Of a stretch of 64,000 nt of DNA, positions 33,052-41,795 are shown in pieces (position 1 is the first letter of the stretch; each line of letters begins with the position of its first letter). This DNA is from CAVVKW01 sp963761705 (lineage in GTDB: Bacteria > Verrucomicrobiota > Verrucomicrobiia > Chthoniobacterales > JAATET01). Both the position numbers and the translations under genes were made by a program. A model generated the notes under the pieces. That model did no database searches and had not been told where the DNA came from. It saw only the letters and a program-made list of their open reading frames with translations. The stretch is from the NCBI GenBank assembly GCA_963761705.1, contig CAVXHK010000001.1:1860001-1924000 (forward strand), in the 5' to 3' direction.

Positions 33052-34620
33052 ATGTCCGACCAGCAGAACTCTTCCGCCCGCTTTCCCATCTGGATCATCG
33101 GCGTCGTTGTCGGCGTCGTTCTCGGTGGCGCGCTGATCTTCGGCCTGAACCGCGCCGAGGCCCCAGTCGCCACCGAGACTCCCGCCAACCCAGCTCCCGA
33201 CAATGCAGACGTTGTGACGAACGCCGACCCTTCGACGCCGTCGGAGTCATCGGTTGCGGGTGCGGACGGTGCCTCGGCGGAAGAATGGGATGGTCGCATC
33301 AGCAAAGCCTCACCGGCCGAATACGGCGAGCTCATGGAGGGTGCGGTCAGAATCAGCGACCCCACAGTTCGCAAGCAGGTGGTCGAAAAATTACTCCTCA
33401 CTTGGCTAAATGCCGACCAACCCGGCTTCCTCGAGTTTCTCGACGACGCGGAGTTCAGTGAGTCCGAGGGCAACGAGTTTTGGCCCTCGCTCATCCCAGC
33501 CGCCGCCGAGGTGCTGCCCAGCGTGAGTGAAGCTGCGGCGGGTCAGCCCGACCTCGACGAGATCGTCCAGTGGATGGTCGAGTATTACGCCGAGATGGAT
33601 CCGACGAGTGCCGCAGCGTGGGCAAACAAGTGGCTCCTTGACGACACCCGGGACTACGCCCTGGCCACCGTCGCTGGCCAGATGGCGGTCCAATCGCGAA
33701 CCGACGCCGAAGCCGTTCTCGATGGAATCGAATCGCCCGATGCCCGGCTCGAAGCTGTGATGAACATTGGCGCCAGCCTTGCGGATTCCGATAGCGATGC
33801 CGCCCTCGCGTGGGCGCGGGCATTGACGAACGAAGAAGAGCGTTCCTCGGCCGTCGAGGAGGTGCTGTGGACCATGTCGGAGACCGACCCAGGTGGCGCG
33901 GCGGCTCAACTTGCCGACGCGGAGAATCCGGGACAGCTCGACGCGGTCAGCGGATCGATCGCGGAAGAATGGGCGATCAAGGAGCCGAAGAAGGCGGTGG
34001 ATTGGGCGGAGACGCTGCCGGCCGGCGCTGCCCGGGAAGAAGCGATTCAGGGCGCGCTCGCCGGCTGGGCGGAAAATGATCCCAGGGCCGCGTTCGACTA
34101 CTACCAAAAAAATTACGGGACGAACCTCGAGACCGCCGAGTGGATCTTCGATTCGTGGGCTTTCAATGATCCGAAGACGGCCGCAGCCGAAGTTTTGAAG
34201 ATCTCGAATCCGCAGATGCGCGAGCGGGCGGTCACGGGAGTTGTGAGCGGTTGGCTGGACGAGGGGACGGGAACGGGCGAGGTCGAGCGCTGGGTCGATG
34301 CGCTGCCTCCGGGCCGCGAGCGGGATCAAGCCTCGTTTGCGATCGTCGACATGTTGAGCTTCGACGAGCCCGAGGCGGCTTGGACGCGGGCTGCGACGAT
34401 CCGCGAGCCGGACGTCCGCAGCGAAGCGATTCAATCAGCCTTCGCCGGACTGGCGGACATCGATCCAGCTAAAGCGCGCACGGCTCTCCGCTCATCGAAT
34501 TTGTCGCCGGAAGAAATCACGCAGCTGGAGGGTTTGCTCGAGCCCGGCACTTCGTCGATCCTGCCGACCGGTGTGCAGACCATTCCCCCGACGGCACCGA
34601 GCATCCCGACGGCACCGTGA
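33052..34620 (+). CDS. Membrane-anchored helical-repeat protein
   Basis: 522 residues from the ATG at 33052. A short N-terminus, one transmembrane helix (about residues 12-34, WIIGVVVGVVLGGALIFGL), a Pro/Ala/Asp-rich linker, then repeated helix pairs each marked by a (D/E)P-x-x-A-x-x-W-like core: DPTSAAAWANKW, SDAALAWARAL, EPKKAVDWAETL, DPRAAFDYYQ, DPKTAAAEVL and EPEAAWTRAA. The repeat length is about 30-40 residues, as in TPR/HEAT-like solenoids. I infer a periplasmic scaffold. Similar large repeat proteins are abundant in Verrucomicrobiota; no enzyme motif is seen. Confidence 0.72.
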   Translation: MSDQQNSSARFPIWIIGVVVGVVLGGALIFGLNRAEAPVATETPANPAPDNADVVTNADPSTPSESSVAGADGASAEEWDGRISKASPAEYGELMEGAVRISDPTVRKQVVEKLLLTWLNADQPGFLEFLDDAEFSESEGNEFWPSLIPAAAEVLPSVSEAAAGQPDLDEIVQWMVEYYAEMDPTSAAAWANKWLLDDTRDYALATVAGQMAVQSRTDAEAVLDGIESPDARLEAVMNIGASLADSDSDAALAWARALTNEEERSSAVEEVLWTMSETDPGGAAAQLADAENPGQLDAVSGSIAEEWAIKEPKKAVDWAETLPAGAAREEAIQGALAGWAENDPRAAFDYYQKNYGTNLETAEWIFDSWAFNDPKTAAAEVLKISNPQMRERAVTGVVSGWLDEGTGTGEVERWVDALPPGRERDQASFAIVDMLSFDEPEAAWTRAATIREPDVRSEAIQSAFAGLADIDPAKARTALRSSNLSPEEITQLEGLLEPGTSSILPTGVQTIPPTAPSIPTAP

Positions 34621-34672
34621 TGGCGGAAATTCTGTTGCGTCGCATGACCCGCGGACTAAGTTGCGCGGCCTG

Positions 34673-35197
34673 ATGTTTCGCGAAGACGATTTTCACTATG
34701 CCATGGAGAACACCAGGGTCCTTCGGCAGCCGAACCAGAAGATCCAGACCTTCGGGATGACCAGTTTCCGCTTCCAACTCGTGAGTGAACTCATGGATCA
34801 CATCGACCGGGTTCGCGTCCGGGCGGGACAGATCGAGGCCGAGAAACCATCCATCGTCTCCCCGCACAACATGTCGAAGATGATGTTGGACGGTTTTGGG
34901 GACGAAGCCCGCGAATACGCCGACTGGCTGGAATCTCACGGTCGCCCGTTGCAATTTCTCAAATACGGGTTTCAGTTTCGGAAAACCAATGTCACGGAGC
35001 GGATCGTTCATTCGCCGAAGGAAGAACTCCTAGACCGGATCGCGACCGAGATGGACTCCCGGGACGACCCGATGGAAGCGCTCATCGACGGCGTCGACGA
35101 CGCTTGGGAAGTTTGCCTGCTCAAGTTCACCGTCGATCTGATCGCGCAATCGTCCGGCGAGAACGTCCAGGACTGGAAGCGTCGAGGCCTCCTGTAA
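34673..35197 (+). CDS. Conserved protein of unknown function
   Basis: 174 residues from the ATG at 34673. The frame extends upstream but overlaps the previous gene without good coding character. It is a soluble, mixed-charge, mostly helical protein with no signal peptide. Blocks such as ENTRVLRQPNQKIQTFGMT, LVSELMDHIDRVRVRAGQIE and PHNMSKMMLDGFGDEAREYA look strongly conserved in character, and I believe they recur in Verrucomicrobiota, but I know no function. It is preceded by the helical-repeat gene and followed by a 179-base gap with no recognisable element. Confidence 0.65.
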   Translation: MFREDDFHYAMENTRVLRQPNQKIQTFGMTSFRFQLVSELMDHIDRVRVRAGQIEAEKPSIVSPHNMSKMMLDGFGDEAREYADWLESHGRPLQFLKYGFQFRKTNVTERIVHSPKEELLDRIATEMDSRDDPMEALIDGVDDAWEVCLLKFTVDLIAQSSGENVQDWKRRGLL

Positions 35198-35376
35198 AGA
35201 CTCTTCACGACTCCCGCGCGGCTTGCGCGACGGGGCGGGGTGCGAGGGTGTCTCGCCCACTTCATCCGACCTTGCGGACGAGACGTCCTCTCTCCACTTT
35301 TGGATTTGTCAGCGGGCTGGTGGCTGGTGGGCATTAGGACTTTTCACCGCCCTGCCGCTTGGGCACTCTCTCGGCG

Positions 35377-36225
35377 ATGAGGCTCATCAAGGTTGTCATT
35401 TTGTTGCTCGTGATGGTCGCCGTTTTCGGCGGAGCTGCTTTCTTCGGTTACAAGATGTTTCTTGAGCCAGCCGAAATGGATCGCGTGGCCGAGATCGCCC
35501 AGGAGAATGCGCCGCCGCCGACGCCGCTACCCGACTACAGCATCCCGCGGTACGAAGAGGCACTCACTAGGGCGAAAGCCGGGTCCGTCGCGGAGGCGCA
35601 GGAAGCGTGGCGCAACTTCATCGCAGCCTACCCAAAGTCGACCAAGCTGCCCGACGCCAAGGCGGCGCTTGGCCAGATCAACGTCGGCCAAGTCTTTTCG
35701 AGCGGTGAAACCCCGAAGAAAGTTCCCTACACGGTGGTGAGCGGAGATTCGCTTCTCAAGATCGCTGGCAAGACGGATTCCAACGGCGAACTCATCATGC
35801 GGGCAAATAACCTGCTCTCGATCGATCTGCGGATCGGTCAGAACTTGCTGATTCCAAAGGTCGCGATCGCCATTTTCGTCGATCGCGAGGCGAAGACGCT
35901 CACGCTGCTCGACGAGGGGAATTTTTTTAAAGAATACCCGATTCTGTCGCTCAAAGCGTCGGGGAAAGCCGGGGAGCCCGTCGACACCAAGGTCAGTGAC
36001 CGACTGGCCATGCAGGACTCAAACCGGGTTCCCTTCGGCGATAAAGGCTATGCCAGCTCGGAACGATGGCTCATGCTCGATGGCGGCGACGTCATCCGAG
36101 GGGTCCTGCGGGAGGAAGATGGGAGTCTTCCTTCGTCTTTGCCGCCGGGAATCGTCCTGGCAAACGAAGACCTGTCCGAGATTTTTCCATTGGTGAGCCG
36201 TGGCACCGCCGTCACCATCCAATAA
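35377..36225 (+). CDS. LysM protein with degenerate L,D-transpeptidase (YkuD-like) domain
   Basis: 282 residues from the ATG at 35377. N-terminal signal anchor (about 5-26), a short helical TPR-like part (about 58-105, with AQEAWRNFIAAYPKS), a LysM peptidoglycan-binding domain (117-160, YTVVSGDSLLKIAG to IGQNLLIPK) and a YkuD-like fold (163-281). In active enzymes the last part reads about SHGCIRLxNED..ELFxLVPxGTPV. Here it is PPGIVLANEDLSEIFPLVSRGTAV (split at 256-279): the catalytic Cys and Arg are gone, and the HGT motif is also missing. It probably binds peptidoglycan without crosslinking it. accA starts 3 bases downstream. Confidence 0.78.
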   Translation: MRLIKVVILLLVMVAVFGGAAFFGYKMFLEPAEMDRVAEIAQENAPPPTPLPDYSIPRYEEALTRAKAGSVAEAQEAWRNFIAAYPKSTKLPDAKAALGQINVGQVFSSGETPKKVPYTVVSGDSLLKIAGKTDSNGELIMRANNLLSIDLRIGQNLLIPKVAIAIFVDREAKTLTLLDEGNFFKEYPILSLKASGKAGEPVDTKVSDRLAMQDSNRVPFGDKGYASSERWLMLDGGDVIRGVLREEDGSLPSSLPPGIVLANEDLSEIFPLVSRGTAVTIQ

Positions 36226-36228
36226 GTC

Positions 36229-37197
36229 ATGAAAATCCAGCCCTTGGAATTCGAGAAGCCGATCAGCGAACTCGAGCAGAAACTCGAAGACATCAAGAAG
36301 CAACTGCACGGCCAGGCCATCGACAGTGACCCCGAGGTGCAAAAGATCGCGACGAAGATCGAGGAGACCCGCCGCGAGGTCTACACGAAGCTCACCGCCT
36401 GGCAGCGCGTCCAGATCGCCCGTCACACGCAGCGGCCATTTTTCCTCGACTACGTGAAGCACGCGTTCACCGACTTTGTCGAGCTGCACGGCGATCGGCT
36501 CTTCGGTGATGATGCCTCGATGCCGGCGGGACTGGCAACGATCGGCGGCCAGAGCTGCGTCGTTATCGGCCAGCAGAAGGGACGCGACGTGAAGGAAAAT
36601 CTCAAGCGCAACTTTGGGAGTCCGCACCCAGAAGGCTACCGCAAGGCGCTGCGGCTCATGAAACTCGGTGAGAAGTTCGGCCTGCCGGTGGTCTGCCTGA
36701 TTGATACGCCCGGCGCGTATCCCGGCGTTGGTGCCGAGGAGCGGCACATCGGTGAGGCCATCGCCGTCAATCTTCGGGAAATGATGGTGCTCGAGACGCC
36801 GATCATCTCCATCGTCATCGGCGAGGGTGGATCGGGCGAGGCCCTCGGTATCGGGGTGGCTGATCGGGTGCTCATTCTGGAGAATGCTTATTACTCCGTC
36901 ATCAGTCCCGAGGGCTGCGCGGCGATCCTCTGGAAGCATCGGAAGCACGCGCCCGAGGCCGCAGAGGCGCTCAAGCTGAACGCTCGTGAATTGCTGAAAC
37001 TGGGCGTGGTCGATGGCGTCATCGACGAGCCGCTCGGCGGGGCCCATCACGACCATCAGGCGACCGCGCAGAACTTAAAAGATGTCGTCGTGCGAGAGTT
37101 GGCGGAGTTAAAAAAAATGCGCTTGGCGGATCTGCTCGAGGCCCGGTATCAGAAATTCCGGGCAATGGGCGTCACCGCGGAAGACGTCGCTGCGTAG
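36229..37197 (+). CDS. accA: Acetyl-CoA carboxylase carboxyltransferase subunit alpha
   Basis: Transfers carboxyl from biotin to acetyl-CoA with AccD, making malonyl-CoA for fatty acid synthesis. 322 residues, normal length. Hallmarks: LEFEKPISELEQKLEDIK at the start, WQRVQIARHTQRPFFLDYV, ELHGDRLFGDD, the oxyanion segments NFGSPHPEGYRKALRLM and LIDTPGAYPGVGAEERHIGEA, and IGEGGSGEALGIGVADRVL. accD and the biotin carrier are not adjacent. The preceding LysM gene is probably co-transcribed. The 253 bases after it hold a weak hairpin (TTCGCTG/CAGCGAA near 37219-37246) and nothing else I can name. Confidence 0.97.
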   Translation: MKIQPLEFEKPISELEQKLEDIKKQLHGQAIDSDPEVQKIATKIEETRREVYTKLTAWQRVQIARHTQRPFFLDYVKHAFTDFVELHGDRLFGDDASMPAGLATIGGQSCVVIGQQKGRDVKENLKRNFGSPHPEGYRKALRLMKLGEKFGLPVVCLIDTPGAYPGVGAEERHIGEAIAVNLREMMVLETPIISIVIGEGGSGEALGIGVADRVLILENAYYSVISPEGCAAILWKHRKHAPEAAEALKLNARELLKLGVVDGVIDEPLGGAHHDHQATAQNLKDVVVRELAELKKMRLADLLEARYQKFRAMGVTAEDVAA

Positions 37198-37450
37198 AGA
37201 CCGGCTGAGCGGCTCGACTTTCGCTGGATCATGGTTTCAGCGAAGTTCGGCGACCGCGGGATACCTGCCGGTGGTCTCCGGCGCCCGCGATAATTCAATC
37301 GTAAGAGCGGAGGTGACGACGCCTCATCCCGGAGTCTCCTGGCGTCGACTTCCCCGCATAAAATCGCTCAATTTTCCCGAACGATTTGATCATCTCAGAG
37401 AACCGTCGCTAGAGGCATCTTCCGGCCGTCGGCAAAAACGCGGACGAGGA

Positions 37451-38380
37451 TCAGCGTGGACTGATCGGCGGCCCTTCGGGTTCGAGGTGGACGGTGACGT
37501 CGGTGAGACGAAGATCGGCGCCGAGGAGCCGGTCCTTCACTTCGTGCGAAATCTCGTGCCCCCGCCGGACCGACAGCGATCCCGGGACGCGGACGTGGAG
37601 GTCGGCGAGAAGCGTCAAGCCGCTCTTGCGGACGCGGCATTTCTCCGCGCTCGAGACGCCGTCCACGTCGCAAGCGAGCGCTTCGATCTGACCAACCAGA
37701 GCGGGCGAAACCTGTTCGTCGATGACTTCGCCGACTGCCGCCCGCAGCATCCGGGCTCCATTTCGAAGGATGAGAACGCAAGAAAACAGGGCGGCCCAAT
37801 CGTCAGCCGCGGTCCACGCCGCCCCACCGATGAGCGCAATCGAGATTCCGACGAAAGCTGCAAAAGACGTGATCGCGTCGGAGCGATGATGCCAGGCCTC
37901 GGCCTGGATCGCCGTGCTCCCGATGGCTTCGCCCCGGTGTCGCAGAAGGCGGTAGAGACCTTCCTTCGTCACGATGACTCCAAAAGGAACGATCAGCGTC
38001 CAGCCGCGAGGCATCGCGCGGGCGCTTTCGTTGCCCAGGATCTGGAGCACGATCTGGATGCTGCTGTGGATCGCAACGGTGGCCCCGGCACCCAGGACGA
38101 AAATCGCTCCAGCAACAGCCGCGAGCGATTCGAGCTTGCCGTGGCCGTAGGGGTGCTCGGTGTCGGGTGGCTTCACCGCGACCCGGAGAGCGCTCCAGAT
38201 GAGAATGGAACCGATGATGTCGACGGCGGATTCGATGCCGTCGGCGATGAGAGCGTCCGAATGCCCCCAGAAACCCGCGCAAACCTTCACGACGGCGAGC
38301 GTCGCGTTGGCAACAACGCCCAAGAGAACCAGCTGTTCGCCGTTCGCCCAGAGTGGCTGCGGAGGGGGCGCGGCCTTCAT
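37451..38380 (-). CDS. Cation diffusion facilitator (CDF) family transporter
   Basis: 309 residues. Proton-coupled exporter of divalent metals such as Zn2+, Mn2+ or Fe2+. Six membrane spans in the first 215 residues with the CDF metal-site helices: ADGIESAVDIIGSILIW in span 2 and AWHHRSDAITSFAAF in span 5; the loop HPYGHGKLESLAA is the family marker. The cytosolic C-terminal domain (about 220-305) has the ferredoxin-like ending LLADLHVRVPGSLSVRRGH. Span 2 is DxxxSxxD rather than the common HxxxD or DxxxD, so the metal cannot be called with confidence. It lies downstream of the exported protein at 38405. Confidence 0.9.
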   Translation of the reverse strand: MKAAPPPQPLWANGEQLVLLGVVANATLAVVKVCAGFWGHSDALIADGIESAVDIIGSILIWSALRVAVKPPDTEHPYGHGKLESLAAVAGAIFVLGAGATVAIHSSIQIVLQILGNESARAMPRGWTLIVPFGVIVTKEGLYRLLRHRGEAIGSTAIQAEAWHHRSDAITSFAAFVGISIALIGGAAWTAADDWAALFSCVLILRNGARMLRAAVGEVIDEQVSPALVGQIEALACDVDGVSSAEKCRVRKSGLTLLADLHVRVPGSLSVRRGHEISHEVKDRLLGADLRLTDVTVHLEPEGPPISPR

Positions 38381-38404
38381 GACAGCAGAGTCCGAGCTCG
38401 GCCG

Positions 38405-38803
38405 CTAAAACGAGCGGAACGTCATCATCCCGGCTGCTGGCGAATAGGCCGACCCACCTTCGGCGAGTTTGAGGTAGGCGACCGTCTCAGCTTTTTCCTC
38501 GGGTATCGGGACAGCTCCGGGTCCAGCCCAGCCTGCGGGATGATCTTCGCGAACGTAGCGGATCGTGATGATGTCGCCGACGCTAGCGGTTTCGCTTCGT
38601 CCGACTTTGAGAACTTCAGCGAGGATCTCCACCGTCTCCCCGGAAGTCGCACGGTCGGACTGGACCGTCAGGATGTTCAGACGGAGCACGTCGGGGGCTT
38701 CGCGTTGCATCGACTCGTAAGCCGATGGGGGCAGCTCGGCACTGAGATTCAGTGAGCTGAGCAGGAGGGTAGCGCCGAGTGTGAGTAGCCGTTTTGTGAC
38801 CAT
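38405..38803 (-). CDS. Exported protein of unknown function
   Basis: 132 residues from the ATG at 38803; a longer frame upstream enters low-quality sequence. A signal peptide (TKRLLTLGATLLLSSLNLSA) is followed by a small beta-rich domain: LRLNILTVQSDR, VEILAEVLKVGRSETAS, GDIITIRYVREDHP, then KAETVAYLKLAEGGSAYSPA. The strand order recalls a secreted OB- or Ig-like fold, but no family was recognised. It sits between panB (53 bases upstream) and the CDF gene (24 bases downstream), on the same strand. Confidence 0.6.
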   Translation of the reverse strand: MVTKRLLTLGATLLLSSLNLSAELPPSAYESMQREAPDVLRLNILTVQSDRATSGETVEILAEVLKVGRSETASVGDIITIRYVREDHPAGWAGPGAVPIPEEKAETVAYLKLAEGGSAYSPAAGMMTFRSF

Positions 38804-38856
38804 CCGGTAGGTTACGTCGCGGTGATCCGGGGGCAAATCCGAAATCGGTCGGCGGT

Positions 38857-39621
38857 TCAGTCTGCTTTCTTTACATCCTCCACAAACTCGCGGACCGCGG
38901 CTTGGATCGTCGCGGCTACGTCGGCTTTCTGCTCGGCAAACGAGGGTCGAAACCACGGGAAAAGTCCGATGATGTCGTGGAGCACGCGAATCTGCCCGTC
39001 GCACCCGTCGCCGCTGCCGATTCCGAAAGTTGGAATGCCCAACTTGGCGGAGATCTCGCGGGCGAGGGGAGGATCGACCAATTCGACGACGACAGCGAAC
39101 GCTCCGGCTTGCTCGACGGCCAGGGCATCCGCGAGGAGAGCCGCCGCCTGCTCGGGGGTGCGGCCTTTGACCTTGTAGCCACCCTCTTCCCGGACTTGCT
39201 GGGGGAGCATCCCAATGTGGCCGAGAACCGGGATTTTGGCGCCGGAGAGGGCCCCGATGATCTCGGCCATCGCGACCCCTCCCTCAAGTTTGACCGCGTC
39301 GGCCCCGACTCCCATGGCAGCCCGAGCGGACGCGAGGGCGGCCTCGGGATCCGCGTAGGTGCCAAGGGGCAGGTCGGTCACCACGGGGGTCTTGGTCGCA
39401 CCGCGGGCCACGGCCCGGGTGTGGTGGATCATGTCCGCGAGCGTGACTTCGGTCGTGTCGGCGTGGCCGAGAACGACCATTCCCAATGAGTCGCCGACGA
39501 GGATGAGATCGAGGCCACACTCGTCGAGCAGTCGCGCCGTCGGGTAGTCGTAGGCCGTCAACGACGTGAAAACTCGGTTGGGTTTTTCAGTGAAAAATTT
39601 GAAATAGTCGACGCTAAACAT
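38857..39621 (-). CDS. panB: 3-methyl-2-oxobutanoate hydroxymethyltransferase
   Basis: First committed step of pantothenate (coenzyme A) synthesis, using 5,10-methylene-THF. 254 residues from the ATG at 39621. Motifs: FTSLTAYDYPTARLLDE, ILVGDSLGMVVLGHADTTEV with the metal-binding Asp, VVTDLPLGTY, AVKLEGG, VLGHIGMLPQ and GIGSGDGCDGQIRVLHDIIG. All are typical of PanB. The upstream 60 bases are unusually AT-rich for this genome and hold the palindrome AAACGTTT at 39623-39630, possibly the panB promoter region. panC and panD are not in the window. Confidence 0.95.
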   Translation of the reverse strand: MFSVDYFKFFTEKPNRVFTSLTAYDYPTARLLDECGLDLILVGDSLGMVVLGHADTTEVTLADMIHHTRAVARGATKTPVVTDLPLGTYADPEAALASARAAMGVGADAVKLEGGVAMAEIIGALSGAKIPVLGHIGMLPQQVREEGGYKVKGRTPEQAAALLADALAVEQAGAFAVVVELVDPPLAREISAKLGIPTFGIGSGDGCDGQIRVLHDIIGLFPWFRPSFAEQKADVAATIQAAVREFVEDVKKAD

Positions 39622-39683
39622 AAAACGTTTAAAAAGTAACAAGCGGCAGAACTGGTTCTATGAAAGGAAATAACATCTAAATT

Positions 39684-40151
39684 TTAGAATTTTAACGTGC
39701 TCAAGAGCTCCGAGACAGTTTTCCTAAAACAACGTATATATCGATCTGCAGAAATCTCGTTGAGAGGTCTCAAAACAAATTCGCGTTCCGAGAGTCGCGG
39801 GTGCGGGAGGACGAGTTCCGCCGTGTTGAGGGTCACGTCATCGAGGTAGAGTAGATCCAGATCGAGTGGTCGCGGAGAGTTGGTGGACCGGACCTTTGGA
39901 CGACCGTGAGCGGCCTCGATTCGTTGTAATTCGTGGAGCAGGGTGAGCGGTTGGTCGGTCCATTCGATCTCCATCGCGGCGTTGAGAAAGTCTCCAGATC
40001 CCGGTGGGCAGTCCACGGGGGTCGTCGAGTGGTAGCTGGAAACGCGGACGTGAGCGTCGGTTGCTGAGAGAGCGGTGACCTCGATGACCGCTCGGTCGAG
40101 GTGGTCGGCGCGGTCGCCGAGATTGGAGCCCAACGAGATCCCGGCGCGCAT
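39684..40151 (-). CDS. folK: 2-amino-4-hydroxy-6-hydroxymethyldihydropteridine diphosphokinase
   Basis: Folate pathway kinase (HPPK) that adds pyrophosphate to the pterin. 155 residues. Motifs: ISLGSNLGDRADHL at the start, STTPVDCPPGSGDFLNAAMEIEW, HELQRIEAAHGR and RSTNSPRPLDLDLLYLDD, which holds the Mg2+-binding Asp pair, then LVLPHPRLSEREFVLRPL. The 18-residue C-terminal tail (RCFRKTVSELLSTLKF) is basic and its DNA is AT-rich compared with the rest. It starts 11 bases after dapB and belongs to the same minus-strand run. Confidence 0.95.
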   Translation of the reverse strand: MRAGISLGSNLGDRADHLDRAVIEVTALSATDAHVRVSSYHSTTPVDCPPGSGDFLNAAMEIEWTDQPLTLLHELQRIEAAHGRPKVRSTNSPRPLDLDLLYLDDVTLNTAELVLPHPRLSEREFVLRPLNEISADRYIRCFRKTVSELLSTLKF

Positions 40152-40162
40152 GGGTCGATGGA

Positions 40163-40903
40163 TTAGTCCCGGAGGCCGAGGACGTCCTGCATGTCGTAAA
40201 GCCCCGCGGGTCGCCGGGCTGCCCAGCGCGCGGCACGCAGTGCGCCGTTGGCGAACGTGTCGCGGGACGACGCCTTGTGGGTTAGCTCGATCCGCTCACC
40301 ATCTGTCGCGAAAACGACCGTGTGATCGCCGACCACGTCGCCGCCCCGGAGTGAGTGCAGGCCGATCTCGGTAGCGGTTCGAGCGCCGACCATGCCTTCG
40401 CGGCCGTGGCAGACGTCTTTGGCGTAGTCCAGTTTCCGAGCTTCGGCGAGGATCTCGGCGAGGCACCGCGCCGTGCCGCTGGGGGCGTCCTTCTTGTGAC
40501 GGTGGTGCATTTCCACGACCTCGAGGTCGAAGTCGGGTCCAAGAATGGCGGTTGCCTTTCGGGTGAGCCAGAAGAGTGTGTTGACGCCGACGCTGAAGTT
40601 GGGCGCGAAGACGATCGGGATCCGATCGGCGAGTGCGATGATCGCATCCCGCTGCGCGTCGTCGTGGCCGGTCGTGCCGATGATGAGTGGCTTGCTGGCG
40701 GCGGCGCACTCTGCGGCGACTGATTCGGTTGCCGTGGCGTGGGTGAAATCGATGACGGCGTCCGTGGTTTCGAGGAAATCCGCCAAGTTGTCTTCCGCGT
40801 CGAGCGCGGCGGAGACGTCGAGATCGGCGGTTGCTTTGGCGCAGCGAATGAGGGCCTCGCCCATGCGGCCGCGGGCACCGTTGATGATGACGCGGAGGCT
40901 CAC
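40163..40903 (-). CDS. dapB: 4-hydroxy-tetrahydrodipicolinate reductase
   Basis: Second enzyme of the lysine/meso-DAP branch, using NAD(P)H. 246 residues from a GTG that overlaps the dapA stop (GTGA). Motifs: VIINGARGRMGEALIRC nucleotide-binding start, AVIDFTHATATESVA, IIGTTGHDD, FAPNFSVGVNTLFWL, the signature EVVEMHHRHKKDAPSGTA with catalytic His and Lys, and RGGDVVGDHTVVFA. Translational coupling to dapA makes the frameshift there relevant to its expression. Confidence 0.97.
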   Translation of the reverse strand: MSLRVIINGARGRMGEALIRCAKATADLDVSAALDAEDNLADFLETTDAVIDFTHATATESVAAECAAASKPLIIGTTGHDDAQRDAIIALADRIPIVFAPNFSVGVNTLFWLTRKATAILGPDFDLEVVEMHHRHKKDAPSGTARCLAEILAEARKLDYAKDVCHGREGMVGARTATEIGLHSLRGGDVVGDHTVVFATDGERIELTHKASSRDTFANGALRAARWAARRPAGLYDMQDVLGLRD

Positions 40904-41779
40904 GAGGCGAGGAGGCCGTAGTCGCTGAGCACGGCGCGGAGTCGATTGAGATTGGCGTCGGTGAGGGGGCAGAGCGGGAGGCGAAGGTCGGCGGTCATGC
41001 GACCCTGCAGCGCGAGAGCGGTCTTGATGGGGACGGGATTCGTCTCGATGAAGAGCTCTTTGAAGAGGCGGTAGTACTGGGCGTGAAGGCGGCGGGCGGT
41101 ATCGGGTTTGCCGTCAAGCCACGCTCGGACGAGTTGACTGACTTCGCGAGGGATGATGTTCGACGCGACGCTGATGACGCCAACGGCACCGACCGAAAGG
41201 AAGGGCAGCGTGAGCGAATCGTCGCCCGAGACGATTTCGAATTCGTCCGGGAGAGCTTGCCGGAGCGCGCTGACGCGCTCGACCGACCCCCGCTTCCTTG
41301 ATGGCGCGAATGTTCGGGCAATCGGTCGCGAGGCGGATGGCGGTGTCGACCTCGATCTCGATGCCGCAACGCCCCGGGATGCTGTAGAGAATCAGAGGGA
41401 TTGTGACCGCCTCCGCGATGGCGCGGTAGTGCCGGTAGAGACCTTCGGCGGAAGGTTTGTTGTAGTAGGGGGTGACCAGAAGGGCGGCGGAAGCTCCGAG
41501 TCTCTCGGCCTCCTGGGTGAGCGAGATGGCTTCGATCGTTGAGTTCGAACCCGTGCCCGCGATCACGTGGCAGCGTCCAGCTGCAGCCTCGACGGCGATG
41601 CGGATGGCGGCATTGTGCTCGTCGTGCGGGAGGGTCGGGGACTCGCCGGTCGTTCCGACCGGGACGATGCCCGAGATGCCCTCACGGATTTGGAAATTGA
41701 TCAGATTGCGAAACGCTTCTTCGTCGATCTGGTCATCACGAAAGGGGGTGACGAGTGCTGTGTGGGTGCCTTCGAACAT
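40900..41779 (-). pseudogene. dapA: 4-hydroxy-tetrahydrodipicolinate synthase, frameshifted as read
   Basis: Condenses pyruvate with aspartate semialdehyde. From the ATG at 41779 the first 160 or so residues are canonical: VTPFRDDQIDEEAF, GTTGESPTL, VTPYYNKPSAEGLYRHY, LILYSIPGRCGIEI and AIKEAG with the Schiff-base Lys. Near 41289-41294, in a run of five C on the + strand, the frame is lost. In another frame the C-terminal third continues perfectly: SVERVSALRQALPD, EIVSGDDSLTLPFLSVGA, GVISVASNIIPREVSQLV, and ends at 40900. The total of 880 bases is one more than a multiple of three. As the gene is normally essential and sits in an intact operon, a homopolymer sequencing error is likelier than true loss. 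Confidence 0.9.
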
Positions 41780-41795
41780 CGTGCGCGAAAGTTAC

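Noticed and set aside
40995..41369. Minus-strand frame of 124 residues within dapA as a separate gene
   Set aside because: It is neither of the two frames that make up DapA and its Ser/Arg-rich translation is typical of a shadow frame.
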